Of a stretch of 17,305 bases of DNA, positions 6,829-15,018 are shown in pieces. The DNA comes from JAVVUJ01 sp964461765 (GTDB lineage: Bacteria; Bacillota; Clostridia; Peptostreptococcales; Anaerovoracaceae). The position numbers and the translations under genes are program-made. The stretch's first letter is position 1, and each line of letters opens with the position of its first letter. The DNA lies in the NCBI GenBank assembly GCA_964461765.1, contig CAYWVS010000069.1, positions 1 through 17,305 on the forward strand, read 5' to 3'. The notes under the pieces were generated by a model, which made no database searches, was not told where the DNA came from, and was given only the letters and a program-made list of their open reading frames with translations.

Positions 6829-7161
6829 ATGAAAAATCAACTTATGATAACTTTAAGCAGACTGAAAAATCCATCCGTGGTAATAGGGATTGTATCACAA
6901 ATTATTGCCATGCTGACACTGCTTCATGTCAGTACGAATATTAGCTTCGTCATGGCAATAACAGTAGGGGTTTGTTCCATTTTAGTAACCATTGGAATTA
7001 TGTCCAATCCTACTACTGAAAACGTTGGATTCGGTGATGACATTTTGTATTGTTCCAACTGCAAGACAGAGAAGGAGCATGTATTGGTTGGAGACAAATT
7101 TTACTGTAAGCAATGTGGAGCAAGCTTGAGAACAGATAAATTTGACATGACTGCTGCTTAA
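6829..7161 (+). CDS. Small membrane protein: phage-holin-like segment joined to a zinc ribbon
   Basis: A 110-residue protein. Residues about 11-62 hold RLKNPSVVIGIVSQ, two hydrophobic segments (about 17-34 and 38-58) and GIMSNPTTENVGFGD. This order (RLKNP, two membrane segments, then a [D/N]PTT motif) resembles small phage holins of the phi-LC3 type as I remember them. Residues 75-96 form a four-cysteine zinc ribbon, C75SNC78 and C93KQC96, with the spacing of rubredoxin-like knuckles. The short tail RTDKFDMTAA follows. No endolysin or other phage gene is nearby. The ATG has a modest ribosome site (GAAAGTGGTG). It is probably a stand-alone gene between two terminators. Whether it acts as a holin is unknown; a membrane-anchored zinc-ribbon adaptor is equally possible. 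Confidence 0.75.
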   Translation: MKNQLMITLSRLKNPSVVIGIVSQIIAMLTLLHVSTNISFVMAITVGVCSILVTIGIMSNPTTENVGFGDDILYCSNCKTEKEHVLVGDKFYCKQCGASLRTDKFDMTAA

Positions 7162-7219
7162 ATAAAAACTAACGGCAAAAAAATTTATTTGATAAATATC
7201 GATGTAAATCTAATATAAT

Positions 7220-7264
7220 AAAAAACGGAATAATGAATTTTAATTATTTTTTATTCCGTTTTTT
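7220..7264 (+). terminator. Strong intrinsic terminator before purL
   Basis: AAAAAACGGAATAA (7220-7233) and TTATTCCGTTTTTT (7251-7264) form a 14-bp perfect stem with a 17-nt AT-rich loop and a U run at the 3' end. The A run on the 5' side means it could also work for transcripts from the other strand. It separates the zinc-ribbon gene from the purine operon. Confidence 0.88.
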
Positions 7265-7266
7265 CT

Positions 7267-7294
7267 TTGTTTTTGTCAAAAATTATGGTAGAAT
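7267..7294 (+). promoter_or_regulatory. Probable promoter for purL and the purine cluster
   Basis: An extended -10 (TGG-TAGAAT, TAGAAT at 7289-7294) lies 16 bp from TTGTTT (7267-7272). Transcription would start near 7301, leaving a leader of about 65 nt. The leader is AT-rich, with no visible guanine riboswitch aptamer and no CGAAC-type PurR box. Confidence 0.5.
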
Positions 7295-7366
7295 TATTTT
7301 TTAACTTGTTTAGTTTTGTAAAGTCATACAATTTTATAGATAGAAGCATAAAAAAGGAGGTAACCA

Positions 7367-10300
7367 GTGATTCGACGTATTTATGTGGAAAAGAAACAAG
7401 GATTTAATATTGAAAGTCAAGCCTTGCAAGAGGATTTAAAAGTTAATCTACATTTAAAAAATTTGGATGGTGTTCGTATAATTAACCGTTACGACATTGA
7501 GGGTTTGGACGAAGATTCGTATCAAAAGAGTAAATATACCATCTTTGCAGAACCCCCCATCGATTTGGTCTACGATGAAACCATAGACCTTACCGGTAGC
7601 AGAACCTTTGTCATCGAATATCTACCCGGTCAATACGATCAAAGAGCCGATTCTGCGGCACAGTGTTTAAAGCTCATGGATAGCAGCATAGATGCTACCG
7701 TAAAATGTGCGAAAGTCATTACTCTTTACGGCTCTATTTCAGAGGAAGAATTTTTAAAAGTCAAAGCCTATCTCATCAATCCGGTGGATTCTCATGAGGC
7801 ACTTTTGGACAAGCCTGAAACCTTACAGATGGATTTAACCATTCCTACAGATGTGGAACGGTTGGAGGGTTTTACATTACTTCAAGAAAAAGAGTTGGCA
7901 GAGTTGCATGACCGTTTAAATTTAGCCATGTCATTAGAGGACTTATTATTCATCCAAGAATATTTTAAAGAAACAGAGCAAAGGGAACCAACAATTACAG
8001 AAATAAAGGTGGTGGATACCTATTGGTCCGACCATTGTAGACATACAACATTTTTAACGGAAATCACAGAGGTAAACTTTGAAGATTCTCCTTATGGTGC
8101 TATGGTTTCCAGTGCCTATGAAGAATATTTATCCTATAGAAGCGAGATTTATGGAGAGGAAAACCCAAATCGCCCCATGTGCCTTATGGATATGGCCATC
8201 ATGGGAACCAAGGTGCTAAATAGAAGAGGACTTTTGCACAATTTGGATCAATCGGAAGAAATCAATGCTTGTAGCATTAGGGCAAAAGCGTATGTGGACG
8301 GCAGAGAAGAAGATTGGCTAGTCATGTTTAAAAATGAAACTCACAACCATCCTACGGAGGTAGAGCCTTTTGGTGGTGCGGCCACATGCTTGGGTGGAGC
8401 CATTAGAGATCCACTTTCCGGGCGTTCCTATGTATATCAGGCCATGAGAGTTACAGGTAGCGGCGACCCCAGAATGTCTATTGAACAAACCTTGTCAGGT
8501 AAGCTTCCCCAGAGCAAAATCACAAAGGGAGCAGCAAAGGGTTACAGCTCTTACGGAAATCAAATCGGACTGGCTACAGGACAAGTGGCTGAAATTTATC
8601 ATCCCGGGTATGTAGCAAAGCGTATGGAAGTGGGCGCCGTAATCGGTGCTGCTCCTGCAAAAAATGTGAGAAGAGAAGTGCCTGTGGAGGGAGACTGCAT
8701 TCTGTTGGTAGGTGGCAGAACGGGCAGAGATGGATGTGGCGGCGCCACCGGATCCTCCAAAGAGCATACTGAAGACTCCATTCTCACCTGTGGTGCGGAA
8801 GTGCAAAAGGGAAATCCCCCTGTAGAGAGAAATTTGCAAAGACTCTTTAGAAGGCAGGAGGTTTCCACGCTGATTAAGCGTTGTAACGACTTTGGCGCAG
8901 GGGGTGTCTCTGTAGCCGTAGGGGAGTTGGCAGATAGTATTGAAGTGAATTTAGACTTAGTGCTTAAAAAATATGAGGGTTTAGACGGTACAGAATTGGC
9001 CATTTCCGAATCTCAAGAAAGAATGGCCGTAGTGGTTTCTCCTCAGGATTGTGAGCGATTCATCGCTTTGGCATCCGAAGAAAATTTGGAGGCAGTGCCT
9101 GTGGCAAAGGTGACCAATACCGGGCGATTCCAAATGTATTGGAAGGAACAATGTATTTTGGATCTGTCCAGAGAATTTTTAAACACAAATGGAAAAAGAC
9201 AAAAAACTGGGGTTTTTGTGGCAGAAGAGCAGGAGAGTTCCAATACAAGTGAAGTTCTAGCTCAGACCCTAACCATGGAAGAAGTTCAGGGATTACTAAA
9301 AGAATATCTATCAGATTTAAATTGCTGTAGTCAAAAAGGCTTAATTGAAAACTTTGACAGTACCATTGGGATGGGTACGGTTCTGATGCCATTAGGAGGG
9401 ATTTACCAGCTATCACCATCTCCGGGAATGGCTGCAAAACTGCCCATTGCTAAAGGATATACGGACAGCACTTCATTAATGGCCTATGGCTTTGACCCTG
9501 ACATTTCCTCTAAAAATCCATATTTAGGAGGGTTTTACGCGGTAATAGATTCCATCACCAAAATTGTTGCTATGGGTGGGGATTATCGTGGAGTACATCT
9601 TTCTCTTCAGGAATATTTTGAGAGATTGACCGATGAAAAAAGCTGGGGCAAACCCTTTAGCGCCCTACTGGGAGCTTTAAAAGCTCAAATGGTACTGGAA
9701 ATACCTGCCATAGGGGGCAAGGACAGCATGTCCGGAAGCTTTATGGATCTGAAGGTACCCCCTACTTTAATTTCCTTTGCCGTGTCCATGGCAGACGCAG
9801 AGCTAATCATTTCTTCAGATATAAAACGAAACGACAGCCACATGTTTTTAGTTGCCCCGGAAGTGGATGAAGAGGGAATGATCAATATTGAACAATATAA
9901 AAAGAATGTGGAAATCATATACAGTCTGGTTAGAAGAAGAAAAATCTTATCAGCTAATACAGTCTCCAAAGGAGGAGTTCCCGTTTCTTTGGCCAAGATG
10001 GCAATGGGCAACGGCATGGGTGTGGAGTTAGAGGAAAGGTATCTGCAAGCTTACGGTGGCAAAATCTTTTCCCCTCATTATGGTGCTCTAATCATAGAAA
10101 TCACAAAGGATGAGCCTGTGGCAGAGCTTCTCGGTGATGCACATTATGTGAAGATTGGCAAGACTGTAGACTCCCATAAGATCATGGGAATTCCCTTTGA
10201 AGAAATTATGGCACAGTGGAGTGCTCCATTAGAAAAAGTATTTCCTTCTGTAGCACCTCAGGAAATAGAGGAAACAAATTATTTGGTTTCACAACCTATT

Positions 10301-11152
10301 CAACAACAACAAAAGAATTTGACAAAACCCAGAAAACCATTTATCCGATATGCAAAACCCAAGGTCTTTATTCCGGCATTCCCCGGAACTAACTGTGAAT
10401 TGGATTCCAAGCGAGCTTTTGAAAATGCAGGTGGCGAAGTAAAAATTCAAATTTTAAGAAATCTAACTGCAGATGCTTTGGAAAACTCCATGGGTGAAAT
10501 GGCAAAAAACATTCAGGAATGCCAAATATTAATGATTCCGGGAGGGTTCAGCGGCGGTGATGAGCCTGATGGTTCTGCCAAGTTTATTACGGCTGTCATG
10601 AGAAATCCCAAAATCAGAGAATCTTTGTCAGATCTTATCGAAAACCGAGATGGTTTAGTATTAGGGATTTGCAATGGATTCCAAGCATTGATCAAGTTGG
10701 GGTTACTTCCTTACGGAAAGATTATGGATATGGATGAAAGTTCACCAACATTAACGTATAACACTATCGGCAGACACGTTTCCTGCATGATCAGGACAAA
10801 GATTGCTTCCGATCTGTCCCCTTGGCTGGCTAATGCCAGAGTGGGGGAGATTCACACCTTGCCCGTATCCCATGGAGAGGGAAGATTTATCGCAAGCGAA
10901 GCAGTTTTAAATGAACTGGCGGAAAAAGGTCAAATTGCCACACGCTATGTAAATATAGACGGTCAGCCCACCATGGAAAGTCCTTATAATCCTAACGGTT
11001 CTATGATGGCAATTGAAGGCATCACTTCTCCAGATGGAAGGATATTCGGAAAAATGGCTCATTCCGAAAGAGTTGGATATAACTTGTATAAAAATATAGT
11101 GGGTAATTTTGACCAACAATTGTTTAAATCCGGTATAGAGTATTTTAAATAA
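7367..11152 (+). CDS. purL: Phosphoribosylformylglycinamidine synthase, single-chain PurL
   Basis: It converts FGAR, glutamine and ATP to FGAM, the fourth step of purine synthesis. The 1261-residue protein is the large form, with a PurS-like N-terminal domain (about 1-170), the synthase core and a C-terminal glutaminase (about 1010-1261), so no separate purS or purQ is needed. Core motifs are DTYWSDHCRHTTF (about 217-229), KNETHNHPTEVEPFGGAA and GRDGCGGATGSS. The glutaminase has FPGTNCELDS, the nucleophile C1102 (GICNGFQ), and H1232-S-E1234 (AHSERVG) as the other triad members, by alignment to Salmonella PurL. The start is GTG with AAAAAGGAGG 6 bp upstream. The length and wording of motifs fit the clade of long PurLs found in Clostridia and streptococci. 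It is the first gene of the cluster. Confidence 0.97.
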   Translation: MIRRIYVEKKQGFNIESQALQEDLKVNLHLKNLDGVRIINRYDIEGLDEDSYQKSKYTIFAEPPIDLVYDETIDLTGSRTFVIEYLPGQYDQRADSAAQCLKLMDSSIDATVKCAKVITLYGSISEEEFLKVKAYLINPVDSHEALLDKPETLQMDLTIPTDVERLEGFTLLQEKELAELHDRLNLAMSLEDLLFIQEYFKETEQREPTITEIKVVDTYWSDHCRHTTFLTEITEVNFEDSPYGAMVSSAYEEYLSYRSEIYGEENPNRPMCLMDMAIMGTKVLNRRGLLHNLDQSEEINACSIRAKAYVDGREEDWLVMFKNETHNHPTEVEPFGGAATCLGGAIRDPLSGRSYVYQAMRVTGSGDPRMSIEQTLSGKLPQSKITKGAAKGYSSYGNQIGLATGQVAEIYHPGYVAKRMEVGAVIGAAPAKNVRREVPVEGDCILLVGGRTGRDGCGGATGSSKEHTEDSILTCGAEVQKGNPPVERNLQRLFRRQEVSTLIKRCNDFGAGGVSVAVGELADSIEVNLDLVLKKYEGLDGTELAISESQERMAVVVSPQDCERFIALASEENLEAVPVAKVTNTGRFQMYWKEQCILDLSREFLNTNGKRQKTGVFVAEEQESSNTSEVLAQTLTMEEVQGLLKEYLSDLNCCSQKGLIENFDSTIGMGTVLMPLGGIYQLSPSPGMAAKLPIAKGYTDSTSLMAYGFDPDISSKNPYLGGFYAVIDSITKIVAMGGDYRGVHLSLQEYFERLTDEKSWGKPFSALLGALKAQMVLEIPAIGGKDSMSGSFMDLKVPPTLISFAVSMADAELIISSDIKRNDSHMFLVAPEVDEEGMINIEQYKKNVEIIYSLVRRRKILSANTVSKGGVPVSLAKMAMGNGMGVELEERYLQAYGGKIFSPHYGALIIEITKDEPVAELLGDAHYVKIGKTVDSHKIMGIPFEEIMAQWSAPLEKVFPSVAPQEIEETNYLVSQPIQQQQKNLTKPRKPFIRYAKPKVFIPAFPGTNCELDSKRAFENAGGEVKIQILRNLTADALENSMGEMAKNIQECQILMIPGGFSGGDEPDGSAKFITAVMRNPKIRESLSDLIENRDGLVLGICNGFQALIKLGLLPYGKIMDMDESSPTLTYNTIGRHVSCMIRTKIASDLSPWLANARVGEIHTLPVSHGEGRFIASEAVLNELAEKGQIATRYVNIDGQPTMESPYNPNGSMMAIEGITSPDGRIFGKMAHSERVGYNLYKNIVGNFDQQLFKSGIEYFK

Positions 11153-11275
11153 GAATCATAATTAAAAAATATTAACAAAAAAAATTAAAATAGATATGAA
11201 ACTTATTAGAAATATTTACAATATTAAACCTAATTAAAAAGTTAATAACCAAAGTATAAAGAAAGGTAGGACTTT

Positions 11276-11770
11276 ATGAAAATTGCCATTGTTATGGGTA
11301 GCAAGTCGGATTATCCCGTAGTGGAAAGAGCTGAGAAAATTCTAAAAGAATTCGGTGTAAAATTTGAGACAAGAATTATTTCTGCCCACAGAACTCCCAG
11401 AATAGCTGAAAAATTTGCTTCCGGAGCAGAAGAAAACGATATAGAACTTATCATTGCGGCAGCCGGTAAAGCGGCACATTTAGGAGGCGTTATGGCGGCA
11501 TTTACCCCCGTTCCTGTCATTGGACTTCCTATTAAATCTTCTACTTTGGATGGGTTGGACTCCCTCTTGTCCATCGTTCAGATGCCTAAGGGTATTCCCG
11601 TGGCCACTGTTGCCATCGATGGAGCTGAAAATGCGGCACTGTTAGCGGTTCAGATCTTATCTGTAAAATATCCGGAGCTTCGAGAGAAGATGCGAAAATA
11701 TAAGGTAGATATGGAAAAGGAAATCATGGCTCATGATGAGGAATTTCAAAATGAGAATCATGGCTCTTGA
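11276..11770 (+). CDS. purE: N5-carboxyaminoimidazole ribonucleotide mutase PurE
   Basis: PurE moves the carboxyl group of N5-CAIR to give CAIR. The 164-residue protein has MGSKSD (7-12) and SAHRTP (36-41, with the catalytic H38), as in class I enzymes, then AAAGKAAHLGGVMAAF. In this last stretch the usual AGAGGAAHLPG reads with Lys at 65 and Gly at 70. IKSSTLDGLDSLLSIVQMP and VAIDGAENAALLA are normal. No purK is in the window, so the bicarbonate-dependent supply of N5-CAIR is not explained here. The C-terminus (from residue 151) is affected by a 34-bp tandem duplication at 11722-11789, which shifts the frame and brings a TGA. The length stays 164, so the enzyme core is intact. It lies 123 bp after purL with a GAAAGGTAGG ribosome site. 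Confidence 0.96.
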   Translation: MKIAIVMGSKSDYPVVERAEKILKEFGVKFETRIISAHRTPRIAEKFASGAEENDIELIIAAAGKAAHLGGVMAAFTPVPVIGLPIKSSTLDGLDSLLSIVQMPKGIPVATVAIDGAENAALLAVQILSVKYPELREKMRKYKVDMEKEIMAHDEEFQNENHGS

Positions 11771-11789
11771 TGAAGAATTTCAAAAAGAG
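11722..11789 (+). repeat. 34-bp tandem duplication at the 3' end of purE
   Basis: Copy 1 (11722-11755) and copy 2 (11756-11789) start with AATCATGGCTC and match at 31 of 34 positions. The unit length is not a multiple of three. In copy 2 the frame from its ATG (11760) reads MALDEEFQKESIQK and ends in TAA at 11802-11804, which is probably the ancestral C-terminus of PurE. The present gene instead leaves copy 1 in a shifted frame and stops at TGA 11768-11770. Confidence 0.93.
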
Positions 11790-11898
11790 AGTATTCAGAA
11801 ATAAGATAATAAAGAATGCAGTTAAAGGCTTTAAGAATACTTAACTCAATGTAATAACAAAAGAAAAAATTGAGATATCTGGTTTATGAGGAGAAAAC

Positions 11899-12945
11899 AT
11901 GGAAGAAAAATTAACTTATAAAGATGCAGGTGTGGATACGAAGGAAGGGGAGAGAGCTGTTCATTTAATGAAGGAGCACGTTAAAAAAACTTTTAACAAG
12001 AATGTTCTAACCGGTTTGGGAAGCTTTGGAAGCCTATTTAAACTGGATATGGAAGGGATCAAGGAGCCTGTTTTGGTGGCCGGCACAGATGGAGTAGGAA
12101 CCAAGCTAAAGATTGCCTTTCTCATGGACAAGCATGACACCGTAGGCCAGGATTGTGTGGCCATGTGCGTCAATGACGTGCTTTGCCAAGGTGCCAGACC
12201 ACTTTTCTTCTTAGATTACATCGCTACAGGCAAGGTTCAAGCAGAAAAGGTGGCTGATATTGTGAAGGGAATCGCAGATGGTTGCCTAATGGCCGGGTGT
12301 GCCTTAGTGGGAGGAGAAACCGCTGAAATGCCTGATTTTTATATGGATGGTGAGTATGATATGGCCGGGTTTGCCGTGGGAGTGGCAGATTTGAGCAATA
12401 TTATAGATGGATCGAAGATTCGAGAGGGCAACGTGCTGATTGGCGTACCATCAAGCGGTATTCACAGCAACGGTTACTCTCTTGTGAGAAAGCTTTTCTT
12501 TGATAAAATGGGTAAGCAGATTTCCGATTACGTGGAGGAGTTGGGTTCCACTTTAGGGGAGGCATTGTTAACACCCACCAAGATTTACACCAGCGAAGTC
12601 AGAGGGGTAATGGATCAATGTCAAGTCAATGGTCTGATTCACATTACGGGGGGCGGTTTTTATGAAAATATTCCTCGAATTATTCCGGAAGGTCTGGGGG
12701 TTAACATTGAAACCCAAAGTTGGAAGCCCTTGCCGATCTTTGAATATATAAAAAAATGTGGCAATTTAGACCGAGACGAAATGTTTTCTACTTTTAATAT
12801 GGGAATCGGAATGATCTTTATCTTAGAAGAGACTGAAGCAGATAAAGCTTTGAATATCTTAAGAGGATTTACTCCTGAAGGTAACCCTTATGCAGCTCAA
12901 AAAATCGGAACCATTGTGAAAGGGAAAGGTGTTTCCCTATGCTAA
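11899..12945 (+). CDS. purM: Phosphoribosylformylglycinamidine cyclo-ligase (AIR synthetase) PurM
   Basis: PurM closes the imidazole ring, turning FGAM and ATP into AIR. The 348-residue protein is full length. It shows LTYKDAGVD (5-13), the ATP-binding loop LVAGTDGVGTKLKIAF (59-74), DCVAMCVNDVLCQGARPLFFLDY (85-107), GGETAEMP (138-145), PSSGIHSNGYSLVRK (184-198), HITGGGFYENIPR (248-260) and FNMGIGM (299-305). The GGETAEMPGFY motif reads MPDFY here, a single change outside the metal and ATP residues. The ATG has TGAGGAG 5 bp upstream. Its stop overlaps the purN start by 7 bases (ATGCTAA), consistent with translational coupling and one transcript. It follows purE after a 128-bp spacer that contains the leftover end of the ancestral purE frame. 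Confidence 0.97.
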   Translation: MEEKLTYKDAGVDTKEGERAVHLMKEHVKKTFNKNVLTGLGSFGSLFKLDMEGIKEPVLVAGTDGVGTKLKIAFLMDKHDTVGQDCVAMCVNDVLCQGARPLFFLDYIATGKVQAEKVADIVKGIADGCLMAGCALVGGETAEMPDFYMDGEYDMAGFAVGVADLSNIIDGSKIREGNVLIGVPSSGIHSNGYSLVRKLFFDKMGKQISDYVEELGSTLGEALLTPTKIYTSEVRGVMDQCQVNGLIHITGGGFYENIPRIIPEGLGVNIETQSWKPLPIFEYIKKCGNLDRDEMFSTFNMGIGMIFILEETEADKALNILRGFTPEGNPYAAQKIGTIVKGKGVSLC

Positions 12946-13556
12946 AAATTTCTGTTTTAGTTTCCGGGGGGGGCACGAATTTACAGGCCATCATAGATGG
13001 AATCCGCGAGGGAAATGAAAAAGTCGACTCGGATTTTAGCATTCAAAATGCAAAGATCGTTCAGGTTATTTCCAGCAACAAGCAGGCTTTTGCTTTAAAA
13101 AGAGCAGAGGAAAATGGGATTAAAACCTTGGTAGTGGACAACCAAGTATATCCTAACCCAAAAGAACGCAGTCAGGTCATTTTAGAGGCTTTGAAAGAGC
13201 AAGACACGGACTTGGTGGTGTTAGCAGGATATATGAGCATTTTAGACAGTGTGATCGTAAAGGAATATGCAGGGAGAATTATCAATATTCATCCTTCCTT
13301 AATTCCCAAATATTGTGGTGCAGGGTACTACGGAAAGCGGGTTCATGAGGCGGTTTTAGAAAATAAAGAAACAGAAAGCGGGGCTACAGTTCACTTTGTA
13401 GATGAAGGAGTGGACACTGGGCCTATCATTATACAGGAAAAAGTTCCGGTAAAACCTGGGGATACGGTGGATACCTTAGGTGCAAGAGTATTGGAGACAG
13501 AGCATAAATTGCTCCGAAAAGTTATTAAAGAAGCAGCAGTGAAAGGAGGCTTTTAA
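12939..13556 (+). CDS. purN: Phosphoribosylglycinamide formyltransferase PurN
   Basis: PurN transfers a formyl group from 10-formyl-tetrahydrofolate to GAR, giving FGAR for PurL. The 205-residue protein has the phosphate-binding VLVSGGGTNLQAII (6-19), AGYMSIL (96-102) and the catalytic triad by alignment to E. coli PurN: N116 and H118 in INIHPSLIP, and D159 in VDEGVDTGP (E. coli N106, H108, D144). GATVHFVDEG and PIIIQEKVPV complete the usual C-terminal half. Its ATG overlaps purM by 7 bases, and its TAA shares one base with the purF ATG (TAATG), so purM-purN-purF are tightly coupled. The enzyme needs formyl-folate, unlike the formate-dependent PurT. Confidence 0.97.
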   Translation: MLKISVLVSGGGTNLQAIIDGIREGNEKVDSDFSIQNAKIVQVISSNKQAFALKRAEENGIKTLVVDNQVYPNPKERSQVILEALKEQDTDLVVLAGYMSILDSVIVKEYAGRIINIHPSLIPKYCGAGYYGKRVHEAVLENKETESGATVHFVDEGVDTGPIIIQEKVPVKPGDTVDTLGARVLETEHKLLRKVIKEAAVKGGF

Positions 13557-14968
13557 TGGGTGGATTATTTGGTGTAGCATCTAAGCATGATTGTGTTATG
13601 GATCTCTTTTTTGGTACGGATTACCATTCTCATTTAGGAACAAAACGTGGAGGTATGGTGGTATTTGGAAAAGAGGGCTTCAACAGAACCATTCATAATA
13701 TTGAGAATGCACCCTTTAGGACAAAGTTTGAAAAAGAAATATTGGTGATGTCAGGAACCATGGGGATAGGAAGTATCAGTGACGGTGAGCCACAACCTCT
13801 AACTGTCTTTAGCAAACAGGGGGAGTATGCCATCGGTACTGTAGGTAGAATCAATAATAAAAAAGAATTGGTAGAAGAGCTTTTGAAAAACGGCTATAAT
13901 CAGTTTATGGCCATGAGCGGCGGTGATATCAACAATACAGAGCTAGTGGCATCCCTGATTTCCACAGGGACAGATTTAGTTGAAGGTATTAAATACGCTC
14001 AGGAAAAGATTCAAGGTTCCATTACTATATTGATTCTCAGCTCACAAGGACTTTATGCTGCTCGTGATAAATACGGGAGAACCCCTTTGATCATAGGAAA
14101 GAAGAGAGAAACTTACTGCGTTTCCTCAGAATCCTTTGCATTTATCAATTTAGGTTATAGATCCGTAAAAGAATTAGGTCCGGGAGAGATTGTGTTGATC
14201 AATCCTGAAGGTGTGCAAAACCTTGCACCGGCAGGTGAAGAAATGAGGATTTGTACCTTTTTATGGACGTATTTTGGATACCCTACTTCTACCTATGAAG
14301 GGTTAAACGTGGAGGAAATGCGCTACAGAAGCGGTGCCAGCATTGCAAAACATGATGAAAAAATGTCCGTGGATTACGTGGCAGGGGTGCCTGATAGCGG
14401 CACAGCTCATGCAGTGGGTTATGCCAATGAATCGGGAATACCTTATGCGCGCCCACTGATTAAATATACACCTACTTGGCCCAGAAGCTTTATGCCTCAG
14501 ATTCAAAAAGCCAGAGAGTTGATCGCTAGAATGAAGCTAGTTCCTGTGTTTGATTTAATTAATAAGAAAAAATTTGTTTTAATCGATGATTCCATCGTGC
14601 GAGGTACTCAGCTTTCAGAGACTGTAAAATACTTAAGTGATAATGGAGCCAAGGAAATCCACGTAAGATCTGCTTGTCCGCCCATTATGTTTGGTTGCAA
14701 GTATTTGAACTTTTCTCGTTTGGTAAGCGACATGGACTTGATTACCAGAAGGGCTATCAATGAACTGGAAGGGGGCGTAACCGTAGATGAAGCTATTATC
14801 GCTGAATATGTGGACAGCCAATCCGAAAGGCATAAAAATATGATTGAAAAAATTCGTGAGTGGTTAAATTTTGACAGTTTGAGATATCACGAATTAGAAG
14901 ATACTTTGGAATCCGTAGGAATAGATTCCTGTAAGTTGTGCACTTATTGTTGGAATGGCAAGGAATAA
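13556..14968 (+). CDS. purF: PurF-like amidophosphoribosyltransferase lacking the glutaminase nucleophile
   Basis: PurF makes phosphoribosylamine from PRPP and ammonia released from glutamine. The 470-residue protein has the normal two-domain length. The C-terminal transferase is sound: GVPDSGTAHAVGYA (277-290), PRPP motif VLIDDSIVRGTQ (341-352), and cysteines C233, C381, C459/C462 (plus C465) where Bacillus PurF binds its 4Fe-4S cluster. The N-terminal glutaminase is not sound. The protein begins MGGLFGVAS, so Gly2 replaces the catalytic Cys1 of CGVFG, and there is no propeptide. HVRYST reads IGSISD (71-76), HNGNL reads TVGRI (95-99) and SDTE reads NNTE (126-129). It may therefore use free ammonia or a partner's. 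The ATG overlaps the purN stop by one base, and AAAGGAGG (13542-13549) fixes this start, so a missed upstream Cys is unlikely. Confidence 0.85.
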   Translation: MGGLFGVASKHDCVMDLFFGTDYHSHLGTKRGGMVVFGKEGFNRTIHNIENAPFRTKFEKEILVMSGTMGIGSISDGEPQPLTVFSKQGEYAIGTVGRINNKKELVEELLKNGYNQFMAMSGGDINNTELVASLISTGTDLVEGIKYAQEKIQGSITILILSSQGLYAARDKYGRTPLIIGKKRETYCVSSESFAFINLGYRSVKELGPGEIVLINPEGVQNLAPAGEEMRICTFLWTYFGYPTSTYEGLNVEEMRYRSGASIAKHDEKMSVDYVAGVPDSGTAHAVGYANESGIPYARPLIKYTPTWPRSFMPQIQKARELIARMKLVPVFDLINKKKFVLIDDSIVRGTQLSETVKYLSDNGAKEIHVRSACPPIMFGCKYLNFSRLVSDMDLITRRAINELEGGVTVDEAIIAEYVDSQSERHKNMIEKIREWLNFDSLRYHELEDTLESVGIDSCKLCTYCWNGKE

Positions 14969-15018
14969 TCAAATGTAAATTGTTAATAGACGATTATTTA
15001 GTAATTGGAGGATGTGCA

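Noticed and set aside
11722..11770. purE as a frameshifted pseudogene
   Set aside because: The duplication changes only the last 14 residues. All catalytic motifs are upstream of it, and the protein length is normal.
13556..13594. Cys13 of the PurF-like protein as a shifted nucleophile
   Set aside because: Ntn-type glutaminases need the Cys at the mature N-terminus. The conserved GLFGV context aligns at residues 3-7, and no propeptide cleavage pattern places Cys13 at the front.
14938..15018. A GTG start that would lengthen PurH by 27 residues
   Set aside because: It overlaps the end of purF and has no ribosome site. The ATG at 15019 has GGAGG 7 bp upstream and gives the normal 513-residue length.
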